Made by a program: the position numbers and the translations under genes
Source of the DNA: an uncultured Ruminococcus sp.
GTDB lineage: Bacteria > Bacillota > Clostridia > Oscillospirales > CAG-272
Direction of reading: 5' to 3'
Assembly (NCBI GenBank): GCA_902796505.1
Contig: CADBPA010000080.1
Span: 1-8,439, forward strand
Length of the DNA: 8,439 nt
Part shown: positions 1-6,737 of the stretch, piece by piece
Layout: every line of letters starts with the position of its first letter
How positions within the stretch are numbered: the stretch's first letter is position 1
The notes under the pieces: model-generated
Told to the model about the DNA's origin: nothing
What the model saw: only the letters and a program-made list of their open reading frames with translations
The model's database searches: none

Positions 1-3000
1 CTGCGCGTAAACCGTCAGGCTGTCCCAGTAATCGACCGAGATACCGGTGTTCGCGTTCAGCGTCGCGCCGTTCATCAGGATGATATGTACGTCTGCGTTC
101 CAAAAGCCGTCGAGCGAAATTCTTCCGCCGATCGTTACGTCGCGCGAGACGACGTACCAGCCGCTCTTCAAGACGACGCTGTCCGGTCTGAGGATCGTAT
201 ACTCCTCGCACTGCTTTTCGACGAAGGCGCCGTCTACGTAATCGAGATAACTGACCGGTCCGCGCGCGGTCACCGTGACCGTGCAGGTCGTCGTCTTATC
301 GTCGCTCGGATCGTCCGGCGAGCCGTTGTCCGCCACGACGGTGATGATCGCCGTACCGGGTTCGTAAGGCGTGACGACGCCGTTTTGATCGACGGTGGCG
401 ACGGTCGTATTATCGGACGACCAATGGACCGTCTGATAGGTGGTATCCGCCGGGGTAAAGACGGGCGTCAGCGTGTGTCTGTCGCCGCCCTGCAGAAGGG
501 TGATCTCGGATTCCACCGCGATCTCTTCGGCAAATACGGAGACTTCGATCGCGCAGGTGGCTTTTCTATCATCGTTCGGGTTGTCGGGCGTCTCGTTGGT
601 CGCGGTCGCGGTGATGGTGACGTTACCGATGGACACCGGATGCACCACGCCGTTCTGATCGACGGTGGCAACGCTCTCGTCGCTGCTCGACCAGACGACC
701 GTTCTCGTGAAGCCGTCAAACGGTCTCACGGTCGCCTGAATGGGGAGCGTTTGTTTCGTGCTGAGATAATAAACGGTCGGTTCCAGCGTCACGCTGATGA
801 CGTTTGCGGGCGTGACCGTTACGGTGCAGCTGGCCTTCTTATCATCCGAGGGATCGTCCGGCGTGCCGTTGGTCGCGGTGCAGGTGATGACCGCCGTACC
901 GATATTGTGCGTGGTGATCACGCCGTTCTGTTCGACCGTAACGACGCTTTCGTTATTGCTCGACCAGACGACGTTCAGGTAGGAGACCTCGTTGGGCGAA
1001 AGCGTTCGCGAAAGTCTCGCCTGCGCGCCGTTGGAAACCATCGTTAAAGTGGTCTTGTCCAGCGTCACGCCGGTGACGTTCACGACGCCGACCGTCACTC
1101 TGCAGGTCGCCGTCCGGTCGTCGTCGGTCGATTCGGTGCCGTTGCTTGCGACCGCGGTAATGGTGACCGTACCGGGGGCGACCGGGCGCACGACGCCGTT
1201 TCCGTCGACCGTCGCGATGCTCTCGTCGCTCGACGTCCAGGTCACGAAGCGGTTGTCGTCAAAGGTGGCGTCGCCCGGCGTAAAGATGGGGGAGAGCGTT
1301 GCCGACGCACCGCGCACCTTCAGATCGAGGGTGGCGTTGTTCAGCGACAGGCCCGTCGCGCCGACGTATGGGCCGACGTGGGCGTACTTCTGTCCGCCGT
1401 AACCCCCGACGTAGTGCAACTCGCTCACGTTGTTACTGGCTTTCACGTAGAGACCGTCCGCGATCTTCAGCGTGCCGCCGAAAGCCGCGCCGTAATAGCA
1501 ATACGAGGATACTTCGCCGCCGTTGATGGTGATGTTGGAATAGCCCCATCTCGGAGCGCAGCCGATCGCGTAGCCATGGTCTTCGTTCGGGGATTTCACG
1601 GTGACCTTACCGCCGTTGATGACGATGTTGGAGTTGATACCGCCGATACATTCGGGGTCGCCGAGGCCGGCGTGCATGTTACCCATTCTGGCGTAGGCTT
1701 CGATCTCACCGGCGTTGATGATCAGTTTACCGCCGTGCTGGCAGCTGATACCGATGTCGTTACGGCCTGCCTGACCGGTGATCTTACCGCCGTTGATGGT
1801 CAGCGTCGCGCCGTCCGCGTCAATACCGGGGTTACCGGCGTTCCAAGAGGGATAAGCACCCTCGCCGGTGGTGCCGTTGGCGTAGATCTCACCCTTCTGA
1901 GCCCCTGTGGACTGGGCGTAGATCGTCAGGGAGGATCCTTTCGCGATCTTGATGCCGTGGTCGGGAATATTGAGACGCGCGCCGTCTTTGAGGATCAGAT
2001 GCACGTCACCTACCACGTTGACGACCGGCTCCAGATTGCTTCCCGTATAGCAGGGTTTGGAGATCTGGCTGTTGCTTTCCAGAACGTACCAGCGGGTCAT
2101 GCCCTTGGTACCCCACGTTCCCTGTGTCTTCAGGATCTGATACGAATCGCAGGATGCGGTCGCAAACGCACCCGTCTCCTCGTTGTACGCAAGATAGGAC
2201 ACGGCGGGGGGAGGAATGACTTCCACCGTGTAGCTTGCCTTCTTGTCGTCGGAGGTCGTCGCCGTGCCGTTGGTGGCGGTGGCGGTGATCGTCACTTTTC
2301 CGGCGCCGACCGGGAAGACGTAGCCGTTTGCGTCCACCGTGGCGACCTGCGTGTTGCTTGACGACCACGTGATGTACCGTAGTTCTTTGTACGACGCGTT
2401 CGAAGGCGCGATCGTCGGCAGATTTCTGATAGCGTCGCCGCCCTTATTCACGGTGACCGAGGTCTTGGAGAAGGAAGCTCCCGTGACCGCGACCTTGCGG
2501 CTGATCTGCGCGTAGTTATGGCCGTGATTTTCGGTAAAGTTTTCGACGATGCCGTGCGAGCCGGAATTGCTGCCCGCCCGGACGACCATATTGCTGCCGA
2601 GGGTAACGCTGCCGGCAATGGCGGTCTTATTCATACCGTACGCCGTCACCTTACCGCCGTAGATCTCGATCGGAGTCACAATGGCGGAGTAGCCCGTCGC
2701 GCTCCTGTACAGGTCCAGCCAACCGCTGTTGACGATGACCTTGCCCTCTCCGGTAACACAGGGCTTTTCCAACGGGTAGTACACGCTCAGTCTACCCATA
2801 TTGTCGCCGGTGGACTGACCGTAGATGGTCAGCGTACTGCCTGCCGGGACGTTGATGGGTCTGTACTGTTTCATCGTCGCGCCGTTCACGAGGATCAGAT
2901 TGACGTTACCGTTGATATTGATCTCATAATCAATATTCATCTCCACGTTACCGCTGACGTAGTACCAACCGCTCGACCAAGCGTTCTTGTTCGAGTGTTT

Positions 3001-3186
3001 CGTGATCTGCGTCGCGCTGGCGGTGTGCGTTTTGCCGCTTGCGTCGATATACGAGATCGAACTTGCGGCTTCCGCTTTCAGGACGGTTTGCGGCAGAAGA
3101 GCGAAAACGGTCACAAGCGTCACGGCGATTGCGACGATCGCCAAGAGAAGAACCTTCACTGTTCTGCGCTGCTTTGTTTGCTGCAT
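1..3186 (-). CDS. Secreted modular surface protein: five Big_2 Ig-like domains plus beta-helix repeats (C-terminus off the window)
   Basis: Reading the minus strand from the ATG at 3186 gives 1062 sense codons without a stop to the window edge, so the protein is incomplete. Residues 1-40 form a Sec signal peptide: basic start (KQRRTVK), hydrophobic stretch about 12-31, likely cleavage after AEA (38-40). A recurring module follows at 44-127, 329-427 and 978-1062+, marked by SYxx near its start, [G/R]WYxV, LILxNGAxL and a closing LTIYxQSTG. Glycine-rich INGGxV turns at 463, 523 and 554 and IYGGKV at 175 suggest parallel beta-helix. Big_2 domains lie at about 232-324, 610-699, 703-793, 796-882 and 886-975, each with WSSx[DN]xxVATVDxNGxV and TNGT signatures. 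Such architectures are typical of adhesin-like envelope proteins of gut Clostridia; the ligand is unknown. Any wall anchor would be in the missing part. The ribosome site AAGGAGA (3195-3201) supports the start. Arginine is often AGA, unlike neighbouring genes. Confidence 0.9.
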   Translation of the reverse strand, partial: MQQTKQRRTVKVLLLAIVAIAVTLVTVFALLPQTVLKAEAASSISYIDASGKTHTASATQITKHSNKNAWSSGWYYVSGNVEMNIDYEININGNVNLILVNGATMKQYRPINVPAGSTLTIYGQSTGDNMGRLSVYYPLEKPCVTGEGKVIVNSGWLDLYRSATGYSAIVTPIEIYGGKVTAYGMNKTAIAGSVTLGSNMVVRAGSNSGSHGIVENFTENHGHNYAQISRKVAVTGASFSKTSVTVNKGGDAIRNLPTIAPSNASYKELRYITWSSSNTQVATVDANGYVFPVGAGKVTITATATNGTATTSDDKKASYTVEVIPPPAVSYLAYNEETGAFATASCDSYQILKTQGTWGTKGMTRWYVLESNSQISKPCYTGSNLEPVVNVVGDVHLILKDGARLNIPDHGIKIAKGSSLTIYAQSTGAQKGEIYANGTTGEGAYPSWNAGNPGIDADGATLTINGGKITGQAGRNDIGISCQHGGKLIINAGEIEAYARMGNMHAGLGDPECIGGINSNIVINGGKVTVKSPNEDHGYAIGCAPRWGYSNITINGGEVSSYCYYGAAFGGTLKIADGLYVKASNNVSELHYVGGYGGQKYAHVGPYVGATGLSLNNATLDLKVRGASATLSPIFTPGDATFDDNRFVTWTSSDESIATVDGNGVVRPVAPGTVTITAVASNGTESTDDDRTATCRVTVGVVNVTGVTLDKTTLTMVSNGAQARLSRTLSPNEVSYLNVVWSSNNESVVTVEQNGVITTHNIGTAVITCTATNGTPDDPSDDKKASCTVTVTPANVISVTLEPTVYYLSTKQTLPIQATVRPFDGFTRTVVWSSSDESVATVDQNGVVHPVSIGNVTITATATNETPDNPNDDRKATCAIEVSVFAEEIAVESEITLLQGGDRHTLTPVFTPADTTYQTVHWSSDNTTVATVDQNGVVTPYEPGTAIITVVADNGSPDDPSDDKTTTCTVTVTARGPVSYLDYVDGAFVEKQCEEYTILRPDSVVLKSGWYVVSRDVTIGGRISLDGFWNADVHIILMNGATLNANTGISVDYWDSLTVYAQ
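262..1359 (-). repeat. Four consecutive Big_2 domain repeats (coding)
   Basis: Four diverged copies of a roughly 270-290 base unit encode residues about 610-975 of the surface protein. Each carries a recognisable core in which the codons for TVD[Q/G]NGV recur, for example near 371, 651, 922 and 1195 on the plus strand. A fifth, separated copy lies near 2322. The copies differ enough that they are protein-domain repeats rather than recent perfect tandem duplications. The window shows four adjacent units and one isolated unit; further units may follow beyond position 1. Confidence 0.8.
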
Positions 3187-3229
3187 AACGTTTATCTCCT
3201 TCTTTATAATTTTTGCTACAGCATAGAAT

Positions 3230-3258
3230 ATTATAGCATATCCTTTGTCTTTTTTCAA
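3230..3258 (-). promoter_or_regulatory. Promoter of the surface protein gene
   Basis: On the minus strand, TTGAAA (3253-3258) and a perfect TATAAT (3230-3235) are separated by 17 bases. The -10 is preceded by TGc, making it an extended -10. Transcription would start near 3223, giving a short leader of about 37 bases that contains the AAGGAGA ribosome binding site at 3195-3201. There is no room for a riboswitch in the leader. The match to the vegetative sigma factor consensus is strong, so constitutive expression is plausible. Confidence 0.8.
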
Positions 3259-3311
3259 GTATCAAAGTGAAAAAATAAAAAAACGCTCCGGCGAAGAGAA
3301 AACCCCTGCCG

Positions 3312-3346
3312 CTCCCGGCGCGCGACGAGGTTCGCGTTTCCCCGGA
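3312..3346. repeat. 35-bp direct repeat, intergenic copy
   Basis: This stretch matches 3731-3765 at 34 of 35 positions in the same orientation; the only difference is G at 3318 against C at 3737. Similarity stops abruptly on both sides. The other copy lies inside the GNAT gene and encodes residues 76-87 (RGNANLVARRE and the preceding isoleucine). The intergenic copy, read on the minus strand, encodes the same peptide but sits in no credible gene. The spacing between copies is 419 bases. Confidence 0.9.
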
Positions 3347-3362
3347 CGCCGCGGCAAGCACG

Positions 3363-3410
3363 AAAAAAAGTCCCCGGCGTGCGTACCGGGGACGGTCGGG
3401 CAGCGCCCGA
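3363..3410 (-). terminator. Tandem-hairpin Rho-independent terminator after the acetyltransferase gene
   Basis: On the minus strand, a 6-bp hairpin (3396-3401 with 3405-3410, TCGGGC/GCCCGA, 3-base loop) is followed after two bases by an 8-bp GC-rich hairpin (3370-3377 with 3386-3393, GTCCCCGG/CCGGGGAC, 8-base loop) and then seven T residues (3363-3369 on the complement). The second hairpin plus T-tract is a classic intrinsic terminator. It would stop transcripts from the acetyltransferase gene before the promoter of the surface protein gene. Confidence 0.85.
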
Positions 3411-3505
3411 GGAAAAAACGCTTGCGGCGAGGGAAAAGCGGTTTTCAGGAAGGATCGTTCCCGGTGCCGTCCTCATCTCTGTGCAGACGTCGGGCGGCGG
3501 AAAGA

Positions 3506-3991
3506 TCAGCGAGCCGCGTCCTCTCCGAGAGGGAGCTCCATCTGCGTTTCGCGGACGCCGAAGCCCATCGCCTCGTAAAACCTGCGCGCCCCGTCGTTGC
3601 CTTCCCAGACGTTCAGCGTCACGAAGACGCAGCCGCAACGGCGCGCGTATTCCTTCGCATATTCGCAAAGCGCCCGACCGACGCCTCTGCCGCGCGCCGC
3701 CTCGTCCACGCAGAGATCGTCGAGGAAAAACTCCCGCCGCGCGACGAGGTTCGCGTTTCCCCGGATCTCTCTCATCTGGCAGAAGAGATGTCCGAGCAGC
3801 CGCCCGTCCTCTTCTGCGACGAAGACCGGCGTCCGATCGTCCGAGAGGATCGCCGAAAGCTGCCCGTCGGTATATTTTTTCGTGCCGGGAACAAAGATGT
3901 CCGGGCGGATCTTCGCGTGGATCGCAAGCACCGCAAACAGCAGGGAATCGATGCCGGGAATATCGCCCGTTTCGGCTCTTCGGATCTCCAT
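3506..3991 (-). CDS. GNAT-family N-acetyltransferase
   Basis: This 161-residue protein is a single-domain GNAT enzyme, expected to transfer acetyl from acetyl-CoA to an amine. The acetyl-CoA pyrophosphate-binding motif A is clear: LDDLCVDEAARGRGVGRAL at 90-108, with RGRGVG at 100-105. Motif B follows as NVWEGNDGARRFYEAMGF (127-144). The N-terminus (IRPDIF, KYT, LSAIL, FVAEEDGRLLGHLF) resembles a clostridial GNAT subgroup whose substrate I cannot name. The start is set by AAAGGAG six bases before the ATG. The gene follows nagA by about 97 bases, past a hairpin terminator; I found no convincing promoter in the gap (a TATAAA at 4032-4037 lacks a -35), so it may depend partly on readthrough. Residues 76-87 are encoded by a segment duplicated in the downstream intergenic region. 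The length is normal and motifs are intact. Confidence 0.9.
   Translation of the reverse strand: MEIRRAETGDIPGIDSLLFAVLAIHAKIRPDIFVPGTKKYTDGQLSAILSDDRTPVFVAEEDGRLLGHLFCQMREIRGNANLVARREFFLDDLCVDEAARGRGVGRALCEYAKEYARRCGCVFVTLNVWEGNDGARRFYEAMGFGVRETQMELPLGEDAAR
3731..3765. repeat. 35-bp direct repeat, copy inside the acetyltransferase gene
   Basis: This copy is in frame within the GNAT gene, just before the motif A strand (residues 76-87). It fits the length expected between the beta-strand ending MREI and the FFLDDL strand, so it looks like the native copy. The near-identical second copy is at 3312-3346. Confidence 0.9.
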
Positions 3992-4040
3992 ATGACGCTC
4001 CTTTTCGGCTGTTTTGACAATAATTGTTTGCTTTATACGC

Positions 4041-4081
4041 TTTGAAAGAACCCTCCCGCCGCTTTTTTGGGGGCAGGAGGG
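4041..4081 (-). terminator. Probable terminator of the ROK-nagA operon
   Basis: Seven bases after the nagA stop codon, a 10-bp stem (4072-4081 with 4051-4060, CCCTCCTGCC/GGCGGGAGGG with one G-U pair) closes an 11-base loop. It is followed on the minus strand by TTCTTTC, a T-rich but interrupted tail. The stem is strong and the tail is weak, so termination may be incomplete and some readthrough into the acetyltransferase gene is possible. Confidence 0.65.
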
Positions 4082-4088
4082 AGAGCTT

Positions 4089-5237
4089 TTATGCGCGGTA
4101 AACGACTCTGCCGCCGACCACCGTCAGGCGGACGCCGCACTCGTCGTCCAGCACCGTGAAGTCGGCGCGGAGTCCGGTCTCGATGCTGCCGCGCTCGCCG
4201 AGCAGGCCGAGGTTTTTCGCCGGGTTATAGGTGGCGAAATCGACCGCGTCGGTGAAGGAAACGCCGACCTTTTCGACCAGATTTTTGATCGCAACATTCA
4301 TCCGCAGAACGCTTCCCGCCAGCGTGCCGTCGGCAAGGCGCGCCTCGCCGTTTTTGACGTAGACGGTCTGACCGCCGAGCTCGGATACGCCGTCGGGCAT
4401 TCCTTTCGCGCGCATCGCGTCGGTGATCAGGGTGTATTTGTCGTGGGGCTTATTCTTGATGACGAGGCGGATCGCCGGAACGCTGACGTGGATGGTGTCG
4501 CAGATCATCTCGCAGTTCAGCTCGTCGATCAGCATCGCCGCGCCGACCACGCCGGCCTCTCTGTGGTGAAGCCCGGTCTGGGCGTTGTAGGTGTGCGTGA
4601 CGTTGCTCGCCCCGGCTTTGACCGCGGCTTCGACGTCGGCGTATTTCGCTCCGGTGTGTCCGATCGAGGCGACCACGCCGTGGCTTGCGAGATAGGAGAC
4701 GAGTTCCAGACCGCCTTCCACCTCCGGCGCGAGCGTGACGATGCGGATCGATCCGCCCGAAAGCTCGTTATAGCGCGCGAAGGTTTCGGGATCCGGCTTT
4801 GCGACGTATTCGAGCGGCTGCGCGCCGACGTGCTTTTCGCTGATGAACGGTCCTTCCAGATGCACGCCGAGCACCTCGGCGCCGGGGTATTCGCCCTTTT
4901 CGCGCACCGCCTTGACGGCGGCGAGCGCCCGTCCGATATTTTCGGGCGACTGCGTCATCGTCGTGGCGAGAAATCCGGTCGTTCCCTCGCGGGCAAGATA
5001 TTCCGAGATGGTCGCCAGCGCCTCTTCGGTGCCGTCCATCGCGTCCGCGCCGCCGGCGCCGTGAATATGCTCGTCGATAAAGCCGGGCAGGAGAGTACCC
5101 TTGACCTCGGCGATCTGTTCGGTGATCTTGGAGGCATCCTCGCCGATATAGGCGATCTTTCCGTCCTCGATCCCGATATTGGTCCTGACGACGCCCTTAC
5201 CGTGCAGGTAGGCGTCAACGTTACGAAAGCCTTTCAT
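4089..5237 (-). CDS. nagA: N-acetylglucosamine-6-phosphate deacetylase
   Basis: NagA hydrolyses N-acetylglucosamine-6-phosphate to glucosamine-6-phosphate and acetate in the cytoplasm. The 382-residue length is normal for the family. Diagnostic motifs of this amidohydrolase are present in order: PGFIDEHIHG (51-60, with H57 and H59), GVHLEGPFI (124-132, metal ligand E128), SIGHTGA (191-197, H194), NVTHTYNA (212-219, H215), CDTIHV (246-251, H250), LITDAM (270-275, catalytic D273) and GTLAGS (304-309). These fall at nearly the same numbers as the E. coli enzyme's metal ligands and catalytic aspartate. The usual THxxNAM reads NAQ here. The gene lies 14 bases after the ROK gene and shares its promoter. 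Its Shine-Dalgarno, TAAGGAGG (5247-5254), begins with the ROK stop codon, which suggests translational coupling. NagB is not in the window. Confidence 0.97.
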   Translation of the reverse strand: MKGFRNVDAYLHGKGVVRTNIGIEDGKIAYIGEDASKITEQIAEVKGTLLPGFIDEHIHGAGGADAMDGTEEALATISEYLAREGTTGFLATTMTQSPENIGRALAAVKAVREKGEYPGAEVLGVHLEGPFISEKHVGAQPLEYVAKPDPETFARYNELSGGSIRIVTLAPEVEGGLELVSYLASHGVVASIGHTGAKYADVEAAVKAGASNVTHTYNAQTGLHHREAGVVGAAMLIDELNCEMICDTIHVSVPAIRLVIKNKPHDKYTLITDAMRAKGMPDGVSELGGQTVYVKNGEARLADGTLAGSVLRMNVAIKNLVEKVGVSFTDAVDFATYNPAKNLGLLGERGSIETGLRADFTVLDDECGVRLTVVGGRVVYRA

Positions 5238-5246
5238 GCCGTTTTG

Positions 5247-5254
5247 CCTCCTTA
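5247..5254 (-). promoter_or_regulatory. Ribosome binding site of nagA overlapping the ROK stop codon
   Basis: The sequence TAAGGAGG on the minus strand contains the TAA stop of the ROK gene as its first three bases and a full AGGAGG Shine-Dalgarno, nine bases before the nagA ATG. Ribosomes finishing the ROK gene end on the nagA initiation region, so the two products are probably made in a linked ratio. Confidence 0.8.
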
Positions 5255-6631
5255 TTTTTTCGTGGCGGGCAGAGACGCCGCCGCGATCGACTGACCGACT
5301 CTGCGGTTGTTTTCATCCGGCATTTCCACGCGGAAGGAGTATTCGGGGAATTCGTCGCGCAGAATTTCGTTGGCGCGGTCCATGATGATATTGCCGCCCT
5401 CGCCGCTGGTCACGCGGCCGAGCAGAAGAATATGTTTGATGCCGTAGAACATCGCGTAGAAGGGAAGGGTGTAGCCGAGATAGGTGCCGATGTCCTCGTA
5501 GATCTGCCTTGCCAGCGGATCGCCGTTTTTCATCATCGCCTGAACGACCTTCAGCTTTTCGGCGGGGGAAAGCCCTTCGTCGAACTTGTATCCGCCGAGC
5601 TCGGCGAGCTTGATGACCGCGTCCTGCGAGAAGTACTTCACGCCGCAGCCGTAGTCTCCGCTCCATTCGTCCACCATCGACTCCTTCGCGTAGTCCACCG
5701 GGACGAACGCCAGCTCGGAGAGCCAGCCGTTGAGTCCGCCGTTTTCGTTGATGTAGCCGACCGCCTCGGAGGTTCCCATCGCGATGCCGAGGACCTTGTT
5801 GTCCTGAAGATCGATCGCGCCGGCAAGCGCGGTGACGTCGCCGTCGTTGGCGACTTCGAGCGGGATCTCCTTGCCGTATTCGCGGGAGAGCTCCTTCGCG
5901 ATGTCGATATACATCGTCTTGACCTTCTGCTCGAACTTGTCCTTCGGCACTTTCAGGAAGAGAGAGGCGACCATGATGCGGTTGTTGACGTACACGCCCG
6001 CGGAGGAAACGCCGATCGCGTCCACCGTCGGCATCTTGGAGGCGGCGGTCTTCATCGCGGTCATGATTTCGTTGTAGTGATAGTCGGGATCCGCGGTGAT
6101 CTTCGGGAACCAGACGACCTCCTCGGAGTAGACGACCTCGCCGTTCACGACCGCGGAGACCTTGCGGTCGGATCCGCCGGCGTCAAAACCGATGCGGCAG
6201 CCGTCGAGATTTCCGCCGACCTGCACCGAGCAGTTCTTCGGCGCCGGCATTTTTCCGACCTCGCGGCGGATGACCTCGAAGGGCGCTTCGTAAACGCCCG
6301 ACATGAAATCGGTATCGAAGGCGCGCAGTCCCTTTTCGGTATAGGCGTCCTTCAGATATTCGTAGACGGTATCGTCTCCGGCGACGTAGATTTTGTAGCC
6401 GCCGACCACCCAGAGCATCGTCTTGGCGATGCGCTCCGCCATGCGGCAGTTTTCCTCCCGCTTTTCGGGGGCGGTATAGATCGGGAAATGGAAGGAATAG
6501 TTGTAGCCGTCGTTGCGCTCTACGCAGAGGTAGAGGAATTTATGATCGGTGCGGATCGCGCCCTCGACGAATTCGCGGTAGGCGAGGATCATCGGGCGGT
6601 AGGTCTTGTCGAGCTTGGTCTGATATTTCAT
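5252..6631 (-). CDS. ROK-family sugar kinase with an uncharacterised N-terminal region (probable amino-sugar kinase)
   Basis: The 459-residue protein has a ROK kinase fold from about residue 145 to the end. The phosphate-binding segment IGFDAGGSDRKVSAVV lies at 147-162, the likely catalytic aspartate is D263 in EVANDGD (259-265), a glycine-rich GIAMGTSEAVG follows at 282-292, and the late ILLLGRVTSGEGG is at 401-413. ROK members phosphorylate hexoses, including N-acetylglucosamine and N-acetylmannosamine. Linkage to nagA makes an N-acetyl amino sugar the best guess, but substrate is inferred. The canonical ROK zinc motif (CxCGxxGC) is not complete: only C329 in GDYGCG is seen. Residues 1-145 form an extra N-terminal region with no helix-turn-helix, so a repressor role of the NagC/Mlc type is unlikely. 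I recall similar long ROK proteins in other Clostridia. AAAGGAG seven bases before the ATG sets the start. Confidence 0.88.
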   Translation of the reverse strand: MKYQTKLDKTYRPMILAYREFVEGAIRTDHKFLYLCVERNDGYNYSFHFPIYTAPEKREENCRMAERIAKTMLWVVGGYKIYVAGDDTVYEYLKDAYTEKGLRAFDTDFMSGVYEAPFEVIRREVGKMPAPKNCSVQVGGNLDGCRIGFDAGGSDRKVSAVVNGEVVYSEEVVWFPKITADPDYHYNEIMTAMKTAASKMPTVDAIGVSSAGVYVNNRIMVASLFLKVPKDKFEQKVKTMYIDIAKELSREYGKEIPLEVANDGDVTALAGAIDLQDNKVLGIAMGTSEAVGYINENGGLNGWLSELAFVPVDYAKESMVDEWSGDYGCGVKYFSQDAVIKLAELGGYKFDEGLSPAEKLKVVQAMMKNGDPLARQIYEDIGTYLGYTLPFYAMFYGIKHILLLGRVTSGEGGNIIMDRANEILRDEFPEYSFRVEMPDENNRRVGQSIAAASLPATKK

Positions 6632-6663
6632 AAGACGCTCCTTTGCTTTTATATTTTTGTATC

Positions 6664-6692
6664 ATTATAACACTTTTTTTGCCTTCCCGCAA
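6664..6692 (-). promoter_or_regulatory. Promoter of the ROK-nagA operon
   Basis: On the minus strand, TTGCGG (6687-6692) is followed after 17 bases by TATAAT (6664-6669). A TGt directly before the hexamer makes an extended -10, which can compensate for the weak -35. The leader to the ROK ATG at 6631 is short, roughly 25-30 bases. Confidence 0.75.
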
Positions 6693-6737
6693 GCCCCGTC
6701 CGAAAATGCCGTACTCTTTCGACAAAACACTGACGGA

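Larger units (their letters stand above)
3187..3505. other. Gene-free stretch between the acetyltransferase and surface protein genes
   Basis: No credible gene is seen in these 319 bases on either strand; open frames crossing it have arginine- and proline-rich, low-quality translations. From right to left in the direction of transcription it holds about 95 bases of unassigned sequence after the acetyltransferase stop, tandem hairpins with a T-tract (3363-3410), an extra copy of a 35-base acetyltransferase segment (3312-3346), and the promoter and ribosome site of the surface protein gene (3195-3258). Confidence 0.7.

Noticed and set aside
262..1359. CRISPR-like or satellite repeat, suggested by the regularly spaced repeated words
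   Set aside because: The repeats are diverged, keep reading frame, and encode Big_2 domains; there are no short identical repeats with unique spacers.
85..3270. Long plus-strand open frames (about 320, 327 and 250 codons at 85-1047, 1378-2361 and 2518-3270)
   Set aside because: They lie antisense to the surface protein frame, their translations are low-complexity and rich in R, D, G and V with no recognisable domain, and they have no convincing ribosome sites. The minus-strand frame is continuous with a signal peptide and Ig domains.
4014..4050. Promoter for the acetyltransferase gene around TATAAA (4032-4037, minus strand)
   Set aside because: No acceptable -35 element is found 16-18 bases upstream; that position is the terminator stem.
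4014..6670. Plus-strand open frames of about 426 and 412 codons opposite nagA and the ROK gene
   Set aside because: They mirror well-recognised genes; the GC-rich codon pattern leaves the opposite strand open. No domain is seen in them.
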